This document shows, piece after piece, positions 15,300 to 24,105 of a stretch of 34,312 nt of DNA. Below the pieces are notes generated by a model. That model worked only from the letters and a program-made list of their open reading frames with translations, was not told the origin of the DNA and searched no databases. This DNA comes from CAYZAW01 sp964476505 (lineage in GTDB: Bacteria; Bacillota; Clostridia; Christensenellales; CAG-138). The number at the start of each line of letters is the position of its first letter. The first letter of the stretch is position 1. The position numbers and the translations under genes were made by a program. The stretch is from the NCBI GenBank assembly GCA_964476505.1, contig CAYZAW010000022.1, forward strand, positions 1 through 34,312. Reading direction: 5' to 3'.

Positions 15300-18200
15300 A
15301 TGGTTTACCGGATATTTGTGGAGCGCAAGCCCGGCTTCCAAATGCAGGCCGAAGCGCTGCAAAACGATTTAAACTCCTTTTTAAACATCAAGGGACTGAC
15401 CGCTATTCGCGTGTTTTACCGCTACGATGTGGAGGGCATACAGGAAAGCCTGTTCCGGCAGGCGGTAACAGCTGTGTTCTCCGAGCCGCAAACAGACGAT
15501 ACCTATGCTTCGCTTCCCAAAGAAGCAATGGCGGCAGATGTTGTGTTTGCCGTGGAATACCTGCCCGGTCAGTTCGACCAGCGGGCAGATTCCGCCGCGC
15601 AATGCATCCAACTGTTATCCGGCGGCGAACGCCCAACGGTGCGCACCGCCACGGTATACGCCCTGTACGGCACGCTAACAAACGCAGAGGCGGATGCCGT
15701 AAAGCGCTACATCATCAACCCGGTAGAAAGCCGGGAGGCCGCGCTTGCTCTTCCCAATACGTTGCAGTATCAGGCGGAAACGCCAAAGAGCGTGCCGGTA
15801 CTATCTGGTTTTCGAGCGCTTACAGAGCGCGATATCCCCGCCTTTTTGTTGGAGTACCGCCTCGCCATGGATGCGGACGACCTGCTGTTTTGCCAGAAAT
15901 ACTTTATAGAAGAAGGACGCGACCCCACGGAAACGGAGCTTCGGGTGATCGACACCTATTGGAGCGATCACTGTCGCCACACAACCTTCTCCACGGAGTT
16001 AACGGATATAACGTTCGACATGCCGGAGGCAGAGGCGGCTTATGCGGATTACTTAAACAAGCGGGCGGAGCTTGGGCGCACCGGCCCGGTCACGCTGATG
16101 GATATGGCAACCTTCGGGGCGCGTTACTGCAAGGCAAAGGGGCTTTTGCCCCGCTTGGACGAATCCGAGGAGATCAATGCCTGCACCGTATCCGTGGACG
16201 TGGACGTGAACGGAGCAAACGAGGAATGGCTGCTGCTCTTTAAAAACGAGACCCATAACCACCCCACGGAGATCGAGCCCTTTGGCGGCGCTGCCACCTG
16301 CATCGGCGGTGCCATCCGCGACCCGCTTTCCGGGCGAGGATATGTGTACCAAGCCATGCGCGTTACCGGCTGCGGCGATCCGCTGACCCCCGTGGAGAAT
16401 ACGCTGCCCGGTAAGCTGCCCCAGCGGAAGCTTTCTGTGACTGCCGCTATGGGCAACAGCTCCTACGGCAACCAGATAGGCCTTGCGACCGGCTTGGTGG
16501 ACGAGCTGTATCACCCCGGTTACATGGCAAAGCATATGGAAATAGGCGCGGTCATAGGCGCAGCGCCCCGTAAAAACGTGCGGCGGGAGCGTCCCGCCCC
16601 AAACGACGTGGTGCTGCTCTTGGGCGGGCGTACCGGGCGTGACGGCTGCGGCGGCGCAACGGGCTCTTCCAAATCGCACAATGTCGATTCCCTCGCCCTT
16701 TGCGGGGCGGAGGTGCAAAAGGGCAACGCGCCGGAGGAACGCAAGCTCCAACGGCTGTTTCGCGATCCCGCGGCGGCAAGGATGATCAAGCGCTGCAACG
16801 ACTTTGGCGCAGGCGGCGTGTGCGTTGCCATTGGCGAGCTGGCGGACGGGCTTTCCATCGATCTTTCCGCTGTTCCCACCAAATACGAGGGCTTGGGCGG
16901 CACGGTGCTTGCCATCAGCGAATCGCAAGAGCGCATGGCGGTGGTGGTAGACCCGAAAGACGAGGCTGCCTTTTGCCGCCTCGCAGCGGAGGAAAATTTA
17001 GAGGCGACCCCCGTTGCCGTGGTGACCGAAGCGCCCCGCTTGACCATGCATTGGCAAAATCAAAGTATCGTTGACCTTTCCCGCGGGTTCTTAGACTCCC
17101 ACGGCGCAAAAAAGCAGGCGGCAGCGCACGTTGCAGCGCCCAAGCCTGCGCCGGCATCCGTTGCTGTTGGCAATACCGTACAGGAGCGCATGCATGCACT
17201 GGTGAGCCACTTATCCGTTTGCAGCAGGCAGGGTCTTTCTGAGCGCTTTGACTCCACCATTGGGCGCAGCAGCCTGTTGATGCCCTTTGGCGGGCGGCGG
17301 CAAAAAACGCCCATACAGGCAATGGCGGCAAAGCTGCCCGTTGTTTCGGGCGATACTTCCACCTGCTCTGTCATGAGCTACGGCTTTGACCCGTGTCTTT
17401 GCGAAGCCGACCCCTATACCGGCGCATACGCGGCGGTGCGGGAAGCGCTTTGCAAGCTGATCGCCACGGGCGGCAGCAGGCGCGCAAGCTATTTTACCTT
17501 TCAGGAGTACTTCCCCCGGTTGGGGCAGAAAAAGGAACGCTGGGGGCAGCCGGTGGCAGCGCTTTTAGGGGCGCTCTCGGCACAACTGGATTACGGCGTT
17601 GCCGCCATCGGCGGTAAGGACTCCATGAGCGGTAGCTTTGAAAGCTTGGACGTTCCCCCAACGCTTACCGCCTTTGCCGTTTGCACCTGCCACGAAAGCC
17701 GGATCACTTCGCCGGAATTCAAAAAGGTCGGCTCACGCGTGGTACTGCTTGCCCCCGGCGCAAACGCAAAAGCGCAATGCGAGCTGTTTGACGGGGTGGA
17801 ACAGTTGATCACAGAGGGTGCGGTGCTTGCGGCATACGCGCCAAGCTTTGGCGGTATCGCCGAGGGCTTGTTTAAAATGTGCCTTGGAAACGGCCTTGGG
17901 TTTAAAGCCTGCGGGGAGATTCCCCCAGAAAAGTGGTTTACGCCGTGCCGCGGAGGCTTTATACTGGAGCTTGCAGAAGGCGTGGTGATACCTACGGGCG
18001 CGGTGCTTCTAGGGCATACCGAAAGCGCCTTTACGCTTACGCTTTCGGGCGCGGCGATGTCGCTTGCCGCCTTGGAGCAGGCCTATGAGAAAACGCTTTC
18101 TGGCGTGTATCCCCTGCAAAAGAACGTGTCCGCCGATGTGCCTGTGGCGTATGCATATGAAGCCAAACGCCGCGTAACACCGCAGGTGCATGTATCGCAC

Positions 18201-18998
18201 CCGCGGGTGCTGATCCCTGTATTTCCCGGTACCAATTGCGAATATGACTCTGCCCGGGCTATGGAGGAGTGCGGCGCTGTGCCTACGGTATTTGTACTGC
18301 AAAACGGAACGCCCGCCGCTGTGGAATACTCCGTACAGGCATTTTCCGAGAAGCTCAAAAACAGCCAGATGTTGTTCTTGCCCGGCGGGTTTTCCGCTGG
18401 GGACGAGCCGGACGGTTCCGGCAAGTTCATTACCGCCTTCCTCAAAAGCCCCCGTATCCGGGAAGAGATCGCGGCGCTGCTGGACAAACGGGACGGCTTG
18501 ATACTTGGCATTTGCAACGGGTTTCAGGCGCTTGTAAAGCTGGGGCTTTTGCCGGACGGGTACATCCGAAATATGGACGAAGCCTCCGCAACGCTTACCT
18601 ACAACGCCATCGGCAGGCATGTGTCCAGGCTTGTTCGGATGCGTGTGGCCTCCAACAAGTCTCCCTGGCTGATGTATGCCAACGTAGGGGATATCCACAC
18701 AGCCCCCGTATCCCACGGCGAAGGCCGCTTCGTTTGCAGCCCGGCAATATTGCAGCGGCTGGCAGATAACGGGCAGATCGCCACGCAGTATGTAGACGAA
18801 GCCGGGCAGCCTACCATGAACGGCGCATACAATCCCAACGGCTCCTTGGAGGCCATTGAGGGCATTACCTCTCCCGACGGGCGTATTTTAGGCAAAATGG
18901 CGCACAGTGAGCGCATCACCGACGTGCTGTATAGAAATGTCCCGGGAAATAACAGCTGGAGCCTGCTGCAAGGCGGCGTAGACTATTTTAGGAGATAA
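15300..18998 (+). CDS. purL: Phosphoribosylformylglycinamidine synthase PurL, single-chain form
   Basis: 1232 residues. Converts FGAR to FGAM with ATP and glutamine. The large form joins three parts that are separate (PurS, PurL, PurQ) in Bacillus: an N-terminal PurS-like part (to about 150), synthase halves with YWSDHCRHTTF and FKNETHNHPTEIEPFGGAAT and later GVAAIGGKDSMSGSF, and a C-terminal glutaminase (from about 960) with PGTNCEYDSARAM, LPGGFSAGDE, nucleophile Cys in GICNGFQ near 1070, and PVSHGEGRF. An ATG six bases earlier overlaps the purD stop, but GGAGG is seven bases before the ATG at 15300 and only one base from the other. folD follows after four bases. Confidence 0.97.
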   Translation: MVYRIFVERKPGFQMQAEALQNDLNSFLNIKGLTAIRVFYRYDVEGIQESLFRQAVTAVFSEPQTDDTYASLPKEAMAADVVFAVEYLPGQFDQRADSAAQCIQLLSGGERPTVRTATVYALYGTLTNAEADAVKRYIINPVESREAALALPNTLQYQAETPKSVPVLSGFRALTERDIPAFLLEYRLAMDADDLLFCQKYFIEEGRDPTETELRVIDTYWSDHCRHTTFSTELTDITFDMPEAEAAYADYLNKRAELGRTGPVTLMDMATFGARYCKAKGLLPRLDESEEINACTVSVDVDVNGANEEWLLLFKNETHNHPTEIEPFGGAATCIGGAIRDPLSGRGYVYQAMRVTGCGDPLTPVENTLPGKLPQRKLSVTAAMGNSSYGNQIGLATGLVDELYHPGYMAKHMEIGAVIGAAPRKNVRRERPAPNDVVLLLGGRTGRDGCGGATGSSKSHNVDSLALCGAEVQKGNAPEERKLQRLFRDPAAARMIKRCNDFGAGGVCVAIGELADGLSIDLSAVPTKYEGLGGTVLAISESQERMAVVVDPKDEAAFCRLAAEENLEATPVAVVTEAPRLTMHWQNQSIVDLSRGFLDSHGAKKQAAAHVAAPKPAPASVAVGNTVQERMHALVSHLSVCSRQGLSERFDSTIGRSSLLMPFGGRRQKTPIQAMAAKLPVVSGDTSTCSVMSYGFDPCLCEADPYTGAYAAVREALCKLIATGGSRRASYFTFQEYFPRLGQKKERWGQPVAALLGALSAQLDYGVAAIGGKDSMSGSFESLDVPPTLTAFAVCTCHESRITSPEFKKVGSRVVLLAPGANAKAQCELFDGVEQLITEGAVLAAYAPSFGGIAEGLFKMCLGNGLGFKACGEIPPEKWFTPCRGGFILELAEGVVIPTGAVLLGHTESAFTLTLSGAAMSLAALEQAYEKTLSGVYPLQKNVSADVPVAYAYEAKRRVTPQVHVSHPRVLIPVFPGTNCEYDSARAMEECGAVPTVFVLQNGTPAAVEYSVQAFSEKLKNSQMLFLPGGFSAGDEPDGSGKFITAFLKSPRIREEIAALLDKRDGLILGICNGFQALVKLGLLPDGYIRNMDEASATLTYNAIGRHVSRLVRMRVASNKSPWLMYANVGDIHTAPVSHGEGRFVCSPAILQRLADNGQIATQYVDEAGQPTMNGAYNPNGSLEAIEGITSPDGRILGKMAHSERITDVLYRNVPGNNSWSLLQGGVDYFRR

Positions 18999-19002
18999 CG
19001 AT

Positions 19003-19848
19003 ATGTCAGCTACCATCATCAACGGAAAAGCCATCGCAGCAGAGCTGTGCGAGGCGTTAAAGGCGGAGGTCGCCGATCTTTCCCGGCAGGGAATCGTGCC
19101 GGGGCTTCGCGTAATACTGGTGGGGGAAAACCCCGCCTCCGTGCTGTACGTTTCCAACAAGGAAAAACGCGCGGCGTCCCTTGGCATAAACAGTCAAGTG
19201 CTGCGCCTGCCGGAAACGGTCACAGAAGCGGAGCTGTTGGCGCTCATCGATACGCTCAACGCCGACCCTGCCGTGCACGGTATTTTGGTGCAGCTGCCGC
19301 TTCCCGCGCACATTTGCCCGGAAAAGGTGACCGGCGCCATCCGCCCGGAAAAGGACGTGGACGGCCTGCATCCCATCAACGCGGGCAACCTATTGATCGG
19401 CAGGCCCTGCCTTGCCCCCTGCACGCCCCAAGGCATTATGCACCTGATCAAATCCACCGGCATATCCATTGCGGGAAAGCACGCGGTGGTCATCGGCAGG
19501 AGCATGCTGGTGGGTAAGCCCGTGTCGCTTTTGCTGTTGCAGCAAAACGCCACCGTCACGCTTTGCCACTCCAAAACCGCCGATCTTCCCGCCATTACCC
19601 GGCAGGCAGACATCCTGATCGCCGCCGTAGGAAAGGCCAACCTTGTTACGGCGGATATGATAAAGCCCGGCGCGGTGGTGATAGACGTTGGCACCAACAA
19701 AACGGAAACCGGCTCCTGCGGAGACGTTTGCTTTGAGGAGGCAAAAGAGGCGGCGGGCTATATTACACCCGTGCCCGGCGGCGTTGGCCCTATGACAATC
19801 GCCATGCTGATGCAAAACACCGTAAATGCCGCAAAGCTAGTTCGCTGA
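19003..19848 (+). CDS. folD: Methylene-THF dehydrogenase/methenyl-THF cyclohydrolase FolD
   Basis: 281 residues. Makes 10-formyltetrahydrofolate, the one-carbon donor for PurN and for the AICAR step. YVSNKEKRA has the catalytic Tyr and Lys; VQLPLPAHI, DVDGLHPINAGNL, PCTPQGIMHLIK, the dinucleotide site GRSMLVGKPVSLLL and PVPGGVGPMTIAML are all standard. GGAG sits six bases before the ATG. Last gene of the purine operon: four bases after purL and followed by a strong terminator, so folate supply is co-expressed with purine synthesis. Confidence 0.97.
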   Translation: MSATIINGKAIAAELCEALKAEVADLSRQGIVPGLRVILVGENPASVLYVSNKEKRAASLGINSQVLRLPETVTEAELLALIDTLNADPAVHGILVQLPLPAHICPEKVTGAIRPEKDVDGLHPINAGNLLIGRPCLAPCTPQGIMHLIKSTGISIAGKHAVVIGRSMLVGKPVSLLLLQQNATVTLCHSKTADLPAITRQADILIAAVGKANLVTADMIKPGAVVIDVGTNKTETGSCGDVCFEEAKEAAGYITPVPGGVGPMTIAMLMQNTVNAAKLVR

Positions 19849-19853
19849 TAACA

Positions 19854-19878
19854 AAAAAGACGGCTCGTCCGTCTTTTT
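19854..19878 (+). terminator. Intrinsic terminator of the purine operon
   Basis: AAAAAGACGG, loop CTCGT, CCGTCTTTTT: a perfect stem of 10 bp including the A/T flank, ending in a T run just after folD. Confidence 0.9.
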
Positions 19879-19884
19879 CTTTGC

Positions 19885-19913
19885 TTGAAAGCGGCTTGCG
19901 TTCGTTGTATCAT
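19885..19913 (+). promoter_or_regulatory. Sigma-A promoter of degV-asnA
   Basis: TTGAAA (19885-19890), 17 bases, TATCAT (19908-19913). Expected start near 19920, leaving about 24 bases before the degV ATG. Confidence 0.75.
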
Positions 19914-19943
19914 AGTACCATATTTAATTTTGGAGCGTGCCAA

Positions 19944-20816
19944 ATGGAGAACTACCGTATCATCACCGATGCCACCTGCGACCTTCCTGCGAAGCTTGTG
20001 GAAGAGCTGGAGCTTACCGTAATTCCCATGGAATGTCATTTTGGCGAGGAAACGTTTTTGTTTGAGCCCGGCGAAAAGGAGATCACCTCCGCCCGGTGCT
20101 ACGAGCGCCTGCGCGCGGGCGAAATTGCCACCACCACGCAGATCAACCTATTTACATACGCCACTGCCTTTGAACCCATTTTAAAGAGCGGGCAGGATAT
20201 CATTTATATCGCCTTTTCCTCTGCGCTTACCGGCTCCCAGCAAAGCGCAAAGAACGCCGCGCTGGAGCTTTTGGTAAAATACCCCGAGCGCCGCGTAACG
20301 GTGATCGACAGCCGCTGCGAATCCCTTGGCGAAGGGCTGTTTGTTTACACCGCCCTGCAAAAGCAGAAGGAGGGCTTGGGCTTTGACGACATGGTAACAT
20401 GGCTGGAGGAGAACAAGCTGCATTTTATACACTGGTTCACCGTGGACGATCTGGACTTTCTGCGCCGGGGCGGGCGCGTATCCCGCGCCGCCGCTGCCTT
20501 TGGTTCTATGCTGCGAATCAAGCCTGTGCTGTTTTCCGACGATAACGGTGCGCTCATCCCGCTAGATAAGGTGCAGGGCAGGCGCAACGCCTTAAAGGGC
20601 TTGGTCAATCACATGGCAGAAACCGTAGTGCCGGACAAGAACGATGTGATATTTATCGGCCACGGGGATTGCTTAGAGGATGCGGAATATGTAAAATCCC
20701 TGGTGGAGCAGCGCTTTGGCTATACCAAGTTCGTTATCAATTACATTGGCCCCATCATCGGTGCACACAGCGGGCCGGGCACCGTTGCGTTATTCTATTA
20801 CGGCTCTCACCGTTAA
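19944..20816 (+). CDS. DegV family (fatty-acid-binding) protein
   Basis: 290 residues, cytosolic. DegV/FakB proteins hold a single fatty acid; some present it to the kinase FakA for phosphorylation. Family marks: IITDATCDLP at the N-terminus, TTTQINLFTY, SSALTGSQQSA, DSRCESLGEG, LRRGGRVS and the C-terminal GAHSGPGTVALFYYG. The frame is open to 19881, but the promoter at 19885-19913 and GGAG before ATG 19944 fix the start. No FakA or DAK-type kinase is nearby, so whether it feeds a fatty acid kinase is unknown. asnA follows after 15 bases on the same transcript, with no obvious functional link. Confidence 0.92.
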   Translation: MENYRIITDATCDLPAKLVEELELTVIPMECHFGEETFLFEPGEKEITSARCYERLRAGEIATTTQINLFTYATAFEPILKSGQDIIYIAFSSALTGSQQSAKNAALELLVKYPERRVTVIDSRCESLGEGLFVYTALQKQKEGLGFDDMVTWLEENKLHFIHWFTVDDLDFLRRGGRVSRAAAAFGSMLRIKPVLFSDDNGALIPLDKVQGRRNALKGLVNHMAETVVPDKNDVIFIGHGDCLEDAEYVKSLVEQRFGYTKFVINYIGPIIGAHSGPGTVALFYYGSHR

Positions 20817-20831
20817 ACGGAAAGGAACAAC

Positions 20832-21839
20832 ATGAAGCAATCGTTTATTCCCGCGGGCTACCGCTCCGCACTGAACCTGTACGAAACCCAAACCGCCATC
20901 GGCCTCATCAAGCAGAGCTTTCAGGAGACCCTTGGAGACGCGCTGAACCTCAAACGCGTATCCGCCCCCTTGTTCGTTGACCCGGCAACGGGATTGAACG
21001 ACAATTTGAACGGCATTGAGCGGCCTGTTTCCTTCCAAGCCCCCGCAACCGGCGTGAACGCCGAGGTGGTGCATTCTCTTGCCAAGTGGAAGCGCATGGC
21101 GCTGCACCGCTACGATTTTCGCCCCGGCAAGGGCCTTTATGCAGACATGAACGCCATCCGTCGTGACGAAACGCTGGATAACCTGCATTCCATTTATGTA
21201 GACCAGTGGGATTGGGAAAAGGTCATTACCCCGGAAACCCGCAATGTTGCGTATTTGAAGGAAACGGTTACCGCCATCGTGACCTGCATCTGCCACACCT
21301 TGGATACGGTGCGGGCAAAGTTCCACAGTTTAGATACCCAGCTTTGCCGGGAGGTTTCCTTTGTGACCACGCAGGAGCTGGAGGATCTTTGGCCGGATAA
21401 AACGCCCTCCGAGCGGGAGCTGCTGTATGTGCGGGAGCATAACACTGCCTTCCTGATGCAGATAGGCGGCAACCTAAAAAGCGGCAAGCCCCATGACGGA
21501 CGTGCTCCCGACTATGACGATTGGGCATTGAACGGGGATATCCTGTTTTACAATCCGCTGTTGGACTGCGCTTTTGAAATTTCCTCCATGGGCATCCGTG
21601 TAGATCCCGAGTCGCTGGATCGCCAGTTGACCCTTTCCGGCTGTAACGACCGTCGGGAGTTGACCTTCCATAAAATGCTGTTAAACGGCGAGCTGCCCCT
21701 CACCATGGGCGGCGGTATCGGTCAAAGCCGGTTATGCATGCTGCTCTTGGGCAAAGCGCACATCGGCGAGGTGCAATGCTCCATTTGGGATGACTTGACG
21801 CAGCGCGTGTGCGAAGACGCAGGCGTGATACTGCTATAA
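20832..21839 (+). CDS. asnA: Aspartate-ammonia ligase AsnA
   Basis: 335 residues, the usual length of ammonia-dependent asparagine synthetase. Related to class II aminoacyl-tRNA synthetases. Family sequence: GLNDNLNGIERPVSF, LHRYDFRPGKGLYADMNAIR, SIYVDQWDWE, FLMQIGGNLKSGKPHDGRAPDYDDW, and class II motif 3-like TMGGGIGQSRLCMLLLG. AAAGGA precedes the ATG. It is 15 bases after degV, probably one transcript. A repeat copy begins six bases after its stop and a terminator lies at 21973-22001. AsnA uses ammonium directly; gdhA elsewhere in the window also handles free ammonium. Confidence 0.97.
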   Translation: MKQSFIPAGYRSALNLYETQTAIGLIKQSFQETLGDALNLKRVSAPLFVDPATGLNDNLNGIERPVSFQAPATGVNAEVVHSLAKWKRMALHRYDFRPGKGLYADMNAIRRDETLDNLHSIYVDQWDWEKVITPETRNVAYLKETVTAIVTCICHTLDTVRAKFHSLDTQLCREVSFVTTQELEDLWPDKTPSERELLYVREHNTAFLMQIGGNLKSGKPHDGRAPDYDDWALNGDILFYNPLLDCAFEISSMGIRVDPESLDRQLTLSGCNDRRELTFHKMLLNGELPLTMGGGIGQSRLCMLLLGKAHIGEVQCSIWDDLTQRVCEDAGVILL

Positions 21840-21845
21840 TAATAC

Positions 21846-21954
21846 TTGGGGCGCTGCCCCAAACCCCGGCAGGGGATGCATCCCCTGCACCCCGCAAACG
21901 CCGAAAATATTCGGCGAGGAGGGAACGATAAAATAGGGGGCAATGACCACATTG
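21846..21954 (+). repeat. Multi-hairpin intergenic repeat, copy 2
   Basis: Same hairpin order as 8317-8427: TTGGGGC-GCT-GCCCCAA (21846-21862), perfect palindrome GCAGGGGATG-CATCCCCTGC (21869-21888), CGCCGAA-AATA-TTCGGCG (21899-21916), and CAATG-ACCA-CATTG (21941-21954). Compared with copy 1, stem 2 changes T-A to A-T and the last stem is rebuilt while ATGACCAC is kept. It begins six bases after the asnA stop. Confidence 0.8.
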
Positions 21955-21972
21955 ACTCAGAATGCTCTTATA

Positions 21973-22001
21973 CAAAACGGCGGCTACCAGCCGCCGTTTT
22001 G
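21973..22001. terminator. Intrinsic terminator between convergent asnA and thiN
   Basis: CAAAACGGCGGC, loop TACCA, GCCGCCGTTTTG: a perfect 12-bp stem followed by ATTTTTATT on the plus strand. The A/T base of the stem may let it act in both directions. Confidence 0.88.
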
Positions 22002-22005
22002 ATTT

Positions 22006-22635
22006 TTATTGCTTTTCTCTGGATTCGATCAAAAGCAGCAAGCCCTCCGTATGCTCGATCAATACCGCCTCGTCCACAAACTCGTTGCTGACCCCCAGCG
22101 GGAACGTATTGGTAAGCGTTGCTCCCACCAGCGGATACTTTACCCCACTGATGGTCACCCCGGAGCAGTGGGACGTATAAGAAAACAGCGACAGCTTCCA
22201 CCCGGGCCTTCGGGAGGAGGTATGCATGCCGGGGCCAAGAATGCTGGCCTCGTTGTTGCCGTCCGCCAGCACGGCCTCCACGCCGCAGCTTTGGGCAAAG
22301 GCCAGCGTTTGCAGGTTCGCCACCGTGTGATCCAGCCTGCCGCCCATGCCGCCCAATATCAAAAACTCCCGGCAGCCGTTCACCATGCCGTATTTTAGGC
22401 ACAGCATAGTATCCGTATCGTCCTTTTCACGGGATACGCGAAGAATCGTATCGCACACAACGTCTTCTTCCTTGCAGGAATCAAAATCCCCCAGCACCAT
22501 ATCCGGCTTTAAACCCAGCCGTACCGCAATGGGATATCCTCCGTCCGCGCAAATGATGCAATCCCCCGTACGCTTGCTGTACAGCTCCTCCAAGGAGCCG
22601 TCGAATAACGCCGTTACGATCACACAACGCTGCAT
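22006..22635 (-). CDS. thiN: Thiamine pyrophosphokinase
   Basis: 209 residues, cytosolic. Transfers pyrophosphate from ATP to thiamine to make the cofactor directly. Typical motifs: CADGGYP, LGDFDSC, KDDTDTMLCL, GGMGGRLDHTVANLQ, all in the N-terminal catalytic half; the C-terminal beta part contains LSLFSYT and SGVKYPLVGATL. GAAGGGGG precedes the ATG at 22635. Alone on its transcript, divergent from the alcohol dehydrogenase. No TPP riboswitch is visible upstream. Confidence 0.95.
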   Translation of the reverse strand: MQRCVIVTALFDGSLEELYSKRTGDCIICADGGYPIAVRLGLKPDMVLGDFDSCKEEDVVCDTILRVSREKDDTDTMLCLKYGMVNGCREFLILGGMGGRLDHTVANLQTLAFAQSCGVEAVLADGNNEASILGPGMHTSSRRPGWKLSLFSYTSHCSGVTISGVKYPLVGATLTNTFPLGVSNEFVDEAVLIEHTEGLLLLIESREKQ

Positions 22636-22674
22636 AGCCGTTTCCCCCTTCGCTCTTGCCCTTTTTATGGAATC

Positions 22675-22680
22675 ATTATA
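22675..22680 (-). promoter_or_regulatory. Possible -10 element of thiN
   Basis: A perfect TATAAT on the minus strand 40 bases upstream of the start codon; no matching -35 is seen at 16-18 bases. Confidence 0.35.
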
Positions 22681-22796
22681 TCATGGTATTGCCGCGTTCG
22701 GCTACGGTTTTCCGTTTGCCCCTGCGGACACGTTTATGGATGAATAGTAGTATTGTAAGCCAAATTAACCGTGTTGAAGCAAAAGGAGCGTTCGTT

Positions 22797-23972
22797 ATGC
22801 AAGCATTTTCCTTCTATACCCCTACCAAAGTGTTGTTCGGCCGCGATACCGAGCAGGAGGTTGGCAGCCTGTTACAGCAGGAGGGCGCGACCCGCGTTCT
22901 TATCCACTACGGCGGCGGCAGCGTGGTCAAAAGCGGGCTTTTGAGTAAGGTAACGGATATCCTTTCCAAGGCCGGTATTTCCTATGTAACGCTGGGCGGC
23001 GCTGTACCCAACCCGCTATTGGGGCTAGTACGCGAGGGCGTGGAGCTGTGCAAAAAAGAGCAGGTGGATTTCATTCTGGGCATTGGCGGCGGCAGCGCCA
23101 TCGACTCCGCCAAGGCCATTGCGCTGGGCTACTATAACGCGTGCGACTCGTGGGATATCTTTACCGGAAAAATCGCCCCCAAGGGTGCAACGCCCTTAGG
23201 CTGCATCATCACCCTTGCCGCCACCGGCACGGAAATGAGCGATTCCTCCGTCATCACCAATGAAGACGGCATGCAAAAACGCGGCTTTAGCTGTGAATAC
23301 AACCGCCCGCGCTTTTCCATTATGAACCCCGCCCTTACCATGACCCTGCCGGATTATCAAACCGCCAGCGGTTGTGTGGATATTTTGATGCATACCATGG
23401 AGCGGTATTTCAGCCCTGTTCCCACCATGGAGATCACGGACGGCATCGCGGAAGCCCTGCTTCGCACCGTTATCCGTTTTGCCAAGGTATTGAAAAACGA
23501 CCCTCAAAATTACGAGGCAAGAGCGGAGATCATGTGGGCAGGCAGCCTGTCACACAACGGGCTTACCGGCTGCGGCGGCGTTGGAGACTGGGCCTCGCAC
23601 CAAATCGAGCATGAGCTTGGCGGCATGTACAACGTGGCGCACGGCGCTGGGCTGGCTGCCGTTTGGGGCAGCTGGGCCAGATATGTTTACCGGGAGCAGC
23701 CCGCACGCTTTGCCCGCTTTGCTACGCAGGTGCTGGGTGTTACCCATACCGGGGACGATGCCGAAACAGCGCTTTTAGGCATTGCGGCTATGGAAGAATT
23801 CTTCCGCAGCATCAACATGCCCACCAGCCTCCGGGAACTGGGAATCACGCCCGGCGAGGAGGAGATCAAGCTTTTGGCCTATAAGTGCAGCTTCCAAAAC
23901 ACCCGCACCATCGGCGGCTTTAAAAAGCTTTCCGCGCCGGACATCGAAGCGATCTACCGCATGGCACTATAA
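22797..23972 (+). CDS. Iron-containing alcohol dehydrogenase, butanol dehydrogenase (BdhA/YugJ) type
   Basis: 391 residues, cytosolic. Reduces aldehydes to alcohols (or the reverse) with NAD(P)H. Opening FSFYTPTKVLFGRDTE is typical of the butanol dehydrogenase branch; GIGGGSAIDSAKAIAL (about 96-110) binds the cofactor. Predicted metal ligands: Asp195 and His199 in DILMHTME, His268 in SHQIEHELGG and His282 in NVAHGAG, with spacing as in FucO. The frame is open to 22656, but AAAAGGAG lies before ATG 22797. Followed by a perfect terminator. Substrate is not decidable; a fermentative role is likely. Confidence 0.93.
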   Translation: MQAFSFYTPTKVLFGRDTEQEVGSLLQQEGATRVLIHYGGGSVVKSGLLSKVTDILSKAGISYVTLGGAVPNPLLGLVREGVELCKKEQVDFILGIGGGSAIDSAKAIALGYYNACDSWDIFTGKIAPKGATPLGCIITLAATGTEMSDSSVITNEDGMQKRGFSCEYNRPRFSIMNPALTMTLPDYQTASGCVDILMHTMERYFSPVPTMEITDGIAEALLRTVIRFAKVLKNDPQNYEARAEIMWAGSLSHNGLTGCGGVGDWASHQIEHELGGMYNVAHGAGLAAVWGSWARYVYREQPARFARFATQVLGVTHTGDDAETALLGIAAMEEFFRSINMPTSLRELGITPGEEEIKLLAYKCSFQNTRTIGGFKKLSAPDIEAIYRMAL

Positions 23973-23993
23973 GCGATCATCCAATAGAAAACG

Positions 23994-24029
23994 CAGGGGC
24001 GGATATTCTCATCCGCCCCTGTCTTTTTT
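23994..24029 (+). terminator. Intrinsic terminator of the alcohol dehydrogenase gene
   Basis: CAGGGGCGGAT, loop ATTCTC, ATCCGCCCCTG: a perfect 11-bp stem followed by TCTTTTTT. The stem sequence is close to the last hairpin of the repeat at 8406-8427, hinting at shared origin. Confidence 0.9.
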
Positions 24030-24105
24030 ATCGCTTTGATTTTACTGCTTTGTGGGAAAGCGCGCCTATCGGCTGCGTCTACCGTTTCCGGCAGTTTTTA
24101 TCCGT

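Noticed and set aside
15158..16243. Plus-strand open frame of 361 codons across purD and purL
   Set aside because: Out of frame with both enzymes, rich in Arg/Gly as expected of a shadow frame, and no family resemblance.
16053..16928. Minus-strand open frame of 291 codons inside purL
   Set aside because: Antisense to conserved synthase motifs, with no ribosome binding site or recognisable domain.
22636..22796. TPP riboswitch or Rex site in the thiN/alcohol dehydrogenase gap
   Set aside because: No TPP aptamer sequence and no TTGTGA-type inverted repeat typical of Rex could be seen.
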